Both the position numbers and the translations under genes were made by a program. 64,000 bases of DNA from Siphonodentalium dalli (taxonomy: Eukaryota > Mollusca > Scaphopoda > Gadilida > Siphonodentaliidae), in contig CP136061.1 of assembly GCA_032622095.1 (NCBI GenBank), positions 45,393,797 through 45,457,796 of the forward strand. The letters run 5' to 3'. Positions 60,300-64,000 of this stretch are shown here, piece after piece (the first letter of the stretch is position 1; each line of letters opens with the position of its first letter). The notes beneath the pieces are model-generated. The model was given only the letters and a program-made list of their open reading frames with translations, was not told the origin of the DNA and searched no databases.

Positions 60300-60390
60300 T
60301 ACAGTTCGTGCATTCTCTTATATATGCGAGTCACCCATAGGTATTAGCCTATTAGGTAGCCTCGCATATACAAGAGAAGGCACTGGCACT
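60300..60390. repeat. Hairpin, AATGCATTCTCTTATATA family
   Basis: Arms GTGCATTCTCTTATATATGC and the complement-like GCATATACAAGAGAAGGCAC, with a loop containing CCCATAGG. Within the upstream intron of the YqaJ gene. Confidence 0.8.
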
Positions 60391-61543
60391 ACTCTGTTTT
60401 TCTATTTTATACTACTAGTACCGGTACATGTATTTTTTTCAAGGATATCAATAAATTCTACCATGAAGTGAGAATATGTTTTATGTAGTCAAAATGAATA
60501 CCCTCGGTTCGATATCAGTATTAAGTTTCAATCCAATATTAAATTGATCAAAGCATAAATGTACTGGTACATGTATACCGCTATATTATAAATTTGTGTA
60601 CCAGTACCAGTAATAATGTAGATATTGGGAATAGTACATAACGGTACTGTACATGGACCATACATGTATATATGTACATGCTACATGTATACATGTATGT
60701 ACAGATATACATTGTATACCGGTATGACATACAGGTACATCAAGCTCCCCTTTTCATCAGTGACATCAAGATTCTGACAGTGGATGTACCGGTACATGTA
60801 CATGGATACAATGGTATTGTTAGAGAGCTGGTAAAATATCATACACATTTTATGTATGTACATGCACCGTTCCCAGAAGTGAATGGAAGTACCGGTACCA
60901 AGCATGCGATCAAATATAGTACATATAGCAGAGCTGGTAAACTGGATCATGTAAATAAAGTTTCAAGTACATACTAGTACATGTATATTATATATCGGTA
61001 GTTCGTATTATAATATGTATTGTACTGCACATACATGTACATACTTGTAGCACATGAACACTTTGATAATTAGTCGATGACGATGTTTGTTACTGTAACA
61101 TCGATGAAAACAGATGGAACTTTTTCAAGTTAAAAAAATGTGTATTCATGGATTCCTGTTTATCATCCATTGGCGGAAGTTGGAGTATTAAAGTCAATCG
61201 TATAAAAATGGGAATTTTGACAAATTGTTCAAACGGATGGCTCAAAGAATTGGCCTATAATGCCATTGTCTAAAATACTTTTTAAAGCTCTAAAGAATTA
61301 AAGACACTGCCGATACGATATTGTGTACCAGTATATGCCCATCTCTCTCTACATCCTGGTGGTAGCGAGAGAGAAGCATATAACTGGTATGCAGAAATGA
61401 GTGGGGGATTCCTGTGTACTGACTACCGGTACTTCATATGTGGCTGTATGTACTATATGTGAGAACTTATTTTGGAGCATGGTTTACTGCGTTTAGCCCA
61501 TGCAACTTCTTTCAGTGAAAAAATTATATACGTAATAACTTAC
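60391..61543. other. Intron-like DNA, no gene seen
   Basis: Dense overlapping ACATGTA/TACATGTA and ACCGGTA words (60600-61040). No coding motif on either strand. Read as the intron between the two SWIM half-exons. Confidence 0.5.
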
Positions 61544-61606
61544 CCTGCAATGCAGCTACAGTTGGCTCTTAGTCCAGGCACATTAGGCGTGAATGGGGAA
61601 AAGTAA
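61544..61606 (-). CDS. Upstream SWIM half-exon of the YqaJ-nuclease gene (5' limit uncertain)
   Basis: It ends at a strong donor GCAGG|GTAAGTTATT (61543). The last codons read VPGLRANCSCIAG. With GG at the exon end and G at the start of 60186, the joint reads CSCIAG-LSQSCNHIAALL. That is a complete C-X-C ... C-X-H SWIM zinc finger in phase. The frame stays open upstream (FPDLFPYFSPFTPN) into sequence that belongs to a dispersed repeat beyond 61690. The true 5' boundary and first exon are therefore not fixed. Confidence 0.65.
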
Positions 61607-61689
61607 GGAAATAAATCCGGGAAAGCTGATTTTTTAATATTATGTAGGCCATAACATCGCGGATGCGTCACGAAAAGTCCCCTAAAATC

Positions 61690-62740
61690 GGAGTTGAGCT
61701 TTCGGAGTTAACCAATTTTTTCCATAAAAAAATAAAAACTTTTAAGTTTTTCACAATCATAGGAATAATGGGATGATATAACAATTTTTCAGCCGAAACA
61801 TATACCAAATGTACTCAATATTGTTCAATACACAATTCTCGAACCAGAGATACAAATTCAACGGGGGGATTTTAATGAATTTCGCGGATATGGATATAAA
61901 ATAATATAATGACCCCAAAAAATGATGATTTTTTCAGACAAACTGTCCTATTCGATGTCAATTTTCTCGGGCTATTCATTACGTAGGCGCAAGCAATTTG
62001 TTTTAAAAACTGCACAGACATCACTCCTGCAATATAATATGCGGAATTAGCAACTCTACTTATGATAAGTGGTCAATACTTGTAAAAACATAACCCTACC
62101 CCCTAAACTGGCTCTCGTCACATTTTGCTCTTCCGCTAGTACAAGTGCTTGTTGTAGAAAACACACCAACTGTGAAAAGGGCGATAAAAGCATGGAACTT
62201 GGCACATATGTTCCTTATACGCTACTGCTCATTTTCACATGTGGCGACATTTGCAACAGGCTCTTCTTTAGCAACGGTTGCTATGCAACTACCCGGCATC
62301 GGATTAATGCATATGTCTGATATTATATGTGTTCTAACAAACTAAACTACGTCGTGTAGCATGTTTATGGTGAACATAATTGTTGTCAGTTTTGACCTGA
62401 CTGACAAATTACCATATTTCTTACTTACAAGGGGTGACGGTTGCTAGGGACACACACACAATCTAAAAATGCACATATGACTGATATTATGGTAGCTTTA
62501 ACAAACTAAACCACACCTAATAGCCCTTTTATGTTGAAAACAATTATAATAGTTGTTGTTAGTGTTGAGCTGGCTGAATAAAATACCATATAATTCTTAC
62601 ATATATGAGTGGTAACTGTTGCCAGGGTCATACCCGAAAATCAAAAATGCACATATGACTGATATTATGGTAGTATTAACGTTTTTAGGTGAACACAATT
62701 ATAAATGTTGTTAGTGTGAGCCTAACCAGAATATGGGTAC
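61690..62740. repeat. Inverted homolog of the repeat at 38030-39250
   Basis: It reads on the opposite strand in the same order. A CTCAACTCCGATTTTAG block (61690) comes first, then GGGGGTAGGGTTATG (62090-62105, complement), AGCGTATAAGGAACATATG (62205-62220, complement) and the ~180-bp satellite with ATGACTGATATTATGGTAG (62310-62680). Copies are diverged. Confidence 0.8.
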
Positions 62741-64000
62741 ACTTATCCGTTATGCTCCATCAGTTTAGATATCGGGAATTCAAAGTGAGAGTTGAAAAGT
62801 TGTTGCTTATATTTAATGGGAGGCATGGCCATAATAGTTATATAAGCCAAAGACCCACACAGCTAGTTATATAATGTAAGACACGGACCCACTCTACTAT
62901 ATATGAAGAACATAGCTAGGATCAACCACCAATATGTTAGCCATGGCCCTAGCCTACAATAGTTAGGTTAGCAACACAGGCACATATATAGTCAAAGGAC
63001 CCATGGCCATACATATAGACTATGGACGTAGGATATGTATATTCCATGAACCAGACCGCTTCATATAACCATGCATGTATGGTATCTATGACCATGACAA
63101 TGACACTGTTACATGGTGCAAATACCCAAGTGTCCGCAGATAGACCATGTACTAAGATACCATAGACCAAGTCCGATGCACAATACATTAGTGCACCATG
63201 GATTCAGGAAACTATATATGGTATGAACATAATTATCAGACAGTTTTATGACAGACCAACCTATATATAGATATTGGACCGATGCCACATATACGAAAGA
63301 TAGGGATGGGGGGGCTTATAAATAGCCCATACACATATGGCACTGTGGGTTGGCCATGGACACATACCCATACGTGTAGGCCATGGACCAAGGCCGATAT
63401 ATGTATGCCATATTGCATTGTACCCAGGCATAAGCAGGTGTCTGTCTATATGTAGGATATGGACCCACCCCTTATACGTAATATATCTACACCAAAGACC
63501 CAGGCAAGTTTAAATAGTGCTAATACACAGGTGAGTATAATGATGTATGCAGTGATACAGGTGCCTATATGTAGGATATGGACACATGTCCCTAAATAAA
63601 AGCTACGGCACCGGCGTTATTAATCATTTCATAGATTCACATATATGCTGGTAGGCAATGGACTGATCCACATATATAGGAGACACATGGACCCCATGCC
63701 TACGGGTAAGTCGTGGACCAAAATGCATGTGCATGGATCCACGTCTCTCTATGAATAACATATACGTACGTCCGTTTTCAGCCATTCGACCAACGCCCTA
63801 TAGGATGGAGGTCCCTGTCGATTGGCCGTGTGCACCACCAGAGCTTGGCTATGGACCCAGGCTCGTATAGGTAGAAAATTGAGACGGGCCACTATGGACA
63901 GCCCATGTATCCAGGCTGATTTAGTTATGACCTTATTACCAGACATTTATATGCAAGACATGAACCCACCCCATGAATGTACATGTTACATTACTATCTA
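62741..64000. repeat. Degenerate array rich in ATGGACCCA and ATATAGG words
   Basis: From about 62870 to the window end, irregularly spaced words (CATGGACCCA, GGATATGGACCCA, GTAGGCAATGGAC, CATATATAGG, CCATGG) recur every 30-70 bases. No exact period. No ORF is supported. The array continues beyond the window. Confidence 0.55.

Noticed and set aside
60672-60977. ORFs rich in Met, Tyr and His
   Set aside because: They read through overlapping TACATGTA low-complexity sequence.
38030-62740. One giant transposon bounded by the inverted repeats at 38 and 62 kb
   Set aside because: The interval holds many unrelated insertions, the repeats are internal satellites rather than termini, and no target duplication is seen.

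Overview
The window looks like intergenic and intronic DNA from an invertebrate animal. It is AT-rich, its exons end in GT/AG splice signals, and it is crowded with decayed transposons, hairpin MITEs and tandem satellites. The abundance of ACATGTA and ACCGGTA words, the CTGTCTGTCCGTC-type satellites, a nose-resistant-to-fluoxetine (NRF-6) acyltransferase gene and Helitron, Penelope and LINE debris fit a mollusc, probably a bivalve. That assignment is inference. There are no bacterial genes, operons or CRISPR arrays. Gene content is low. The one complete, recognisable host gene is an NRF-6-like membrane acyltransferase on the minus strand (15644-17854), open as a single exon. A second likely host gene, of unknown function, is on the plus strand: two exons (29970-30182 and 34911-35435) in matching phase, about 245 residues, separated by a 4.7 kb intron full of satellites. 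A third structure on the minus strand joins in phase across two splice junctions: a SWIM-type zinc-finger half (exon ending 61544), the other half (60186-60002) and an intact YqaJ-type PD-(D/E)xK nuclease exon (57707-56752). It faces a decayed plus-strand transposase pseudogene (51443-54178) with a THAP zinc finger, an HTH and an IS5/Harbinger-like DDE domain. THAP-DDE transposase plus YqaJ nuclease is the gene set I recall for ISL2EU-type DNA transposons, so 51.4-61.6 kb is read as one old, heavily invaded element of that kind. Layout: 0-8.6 kb has no gene, only tandem repeats, a palindromic element with a tRNA-Val-like fold, and a 1.85 kb unit bounded by 268-bp direct repeats. 8.6-10.7 kb is a 24-bp minisatellite of about 88 units, open on both strands. 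11.7-14.9 kb holds two LINE fragments, one split by a TTAA-flanked MITE. 15.0-15.15 kb is a 162-bp palindrome, followed by the NRF-6 gene. 21.6-23.4 kb is the N-terminal part of a Helitron-like protein with a predicted tegument-like (C76-type) cysteine protease domain. 25.3-28.6 kb is a large imperfect inverted repeat. 30-35 kb is the unknown two-exon gene. 37.4-39.3 kb holds decayed exons and a satellite that reappears inverted at 61.7-62.7 kb. 40.5-43.4 kb is a tandem segmental duplication with an 849-bp insertion showing a 9-bp target duplication. 45.0-47.5 kb is a Penelope-type GIY-YIG remnant followed by a 122-bp satellite. 51-62 kb is the ISL2EU-like region, and the window ends in a degenerate array. 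Three insertions can be dated relative to their hosts because removing the insert and one target-site copy rejoins the interrupted sequence: the LINE at 13.17 kb, the transposase at 52.63 kb and the duplicated segment at 41.50 kb.
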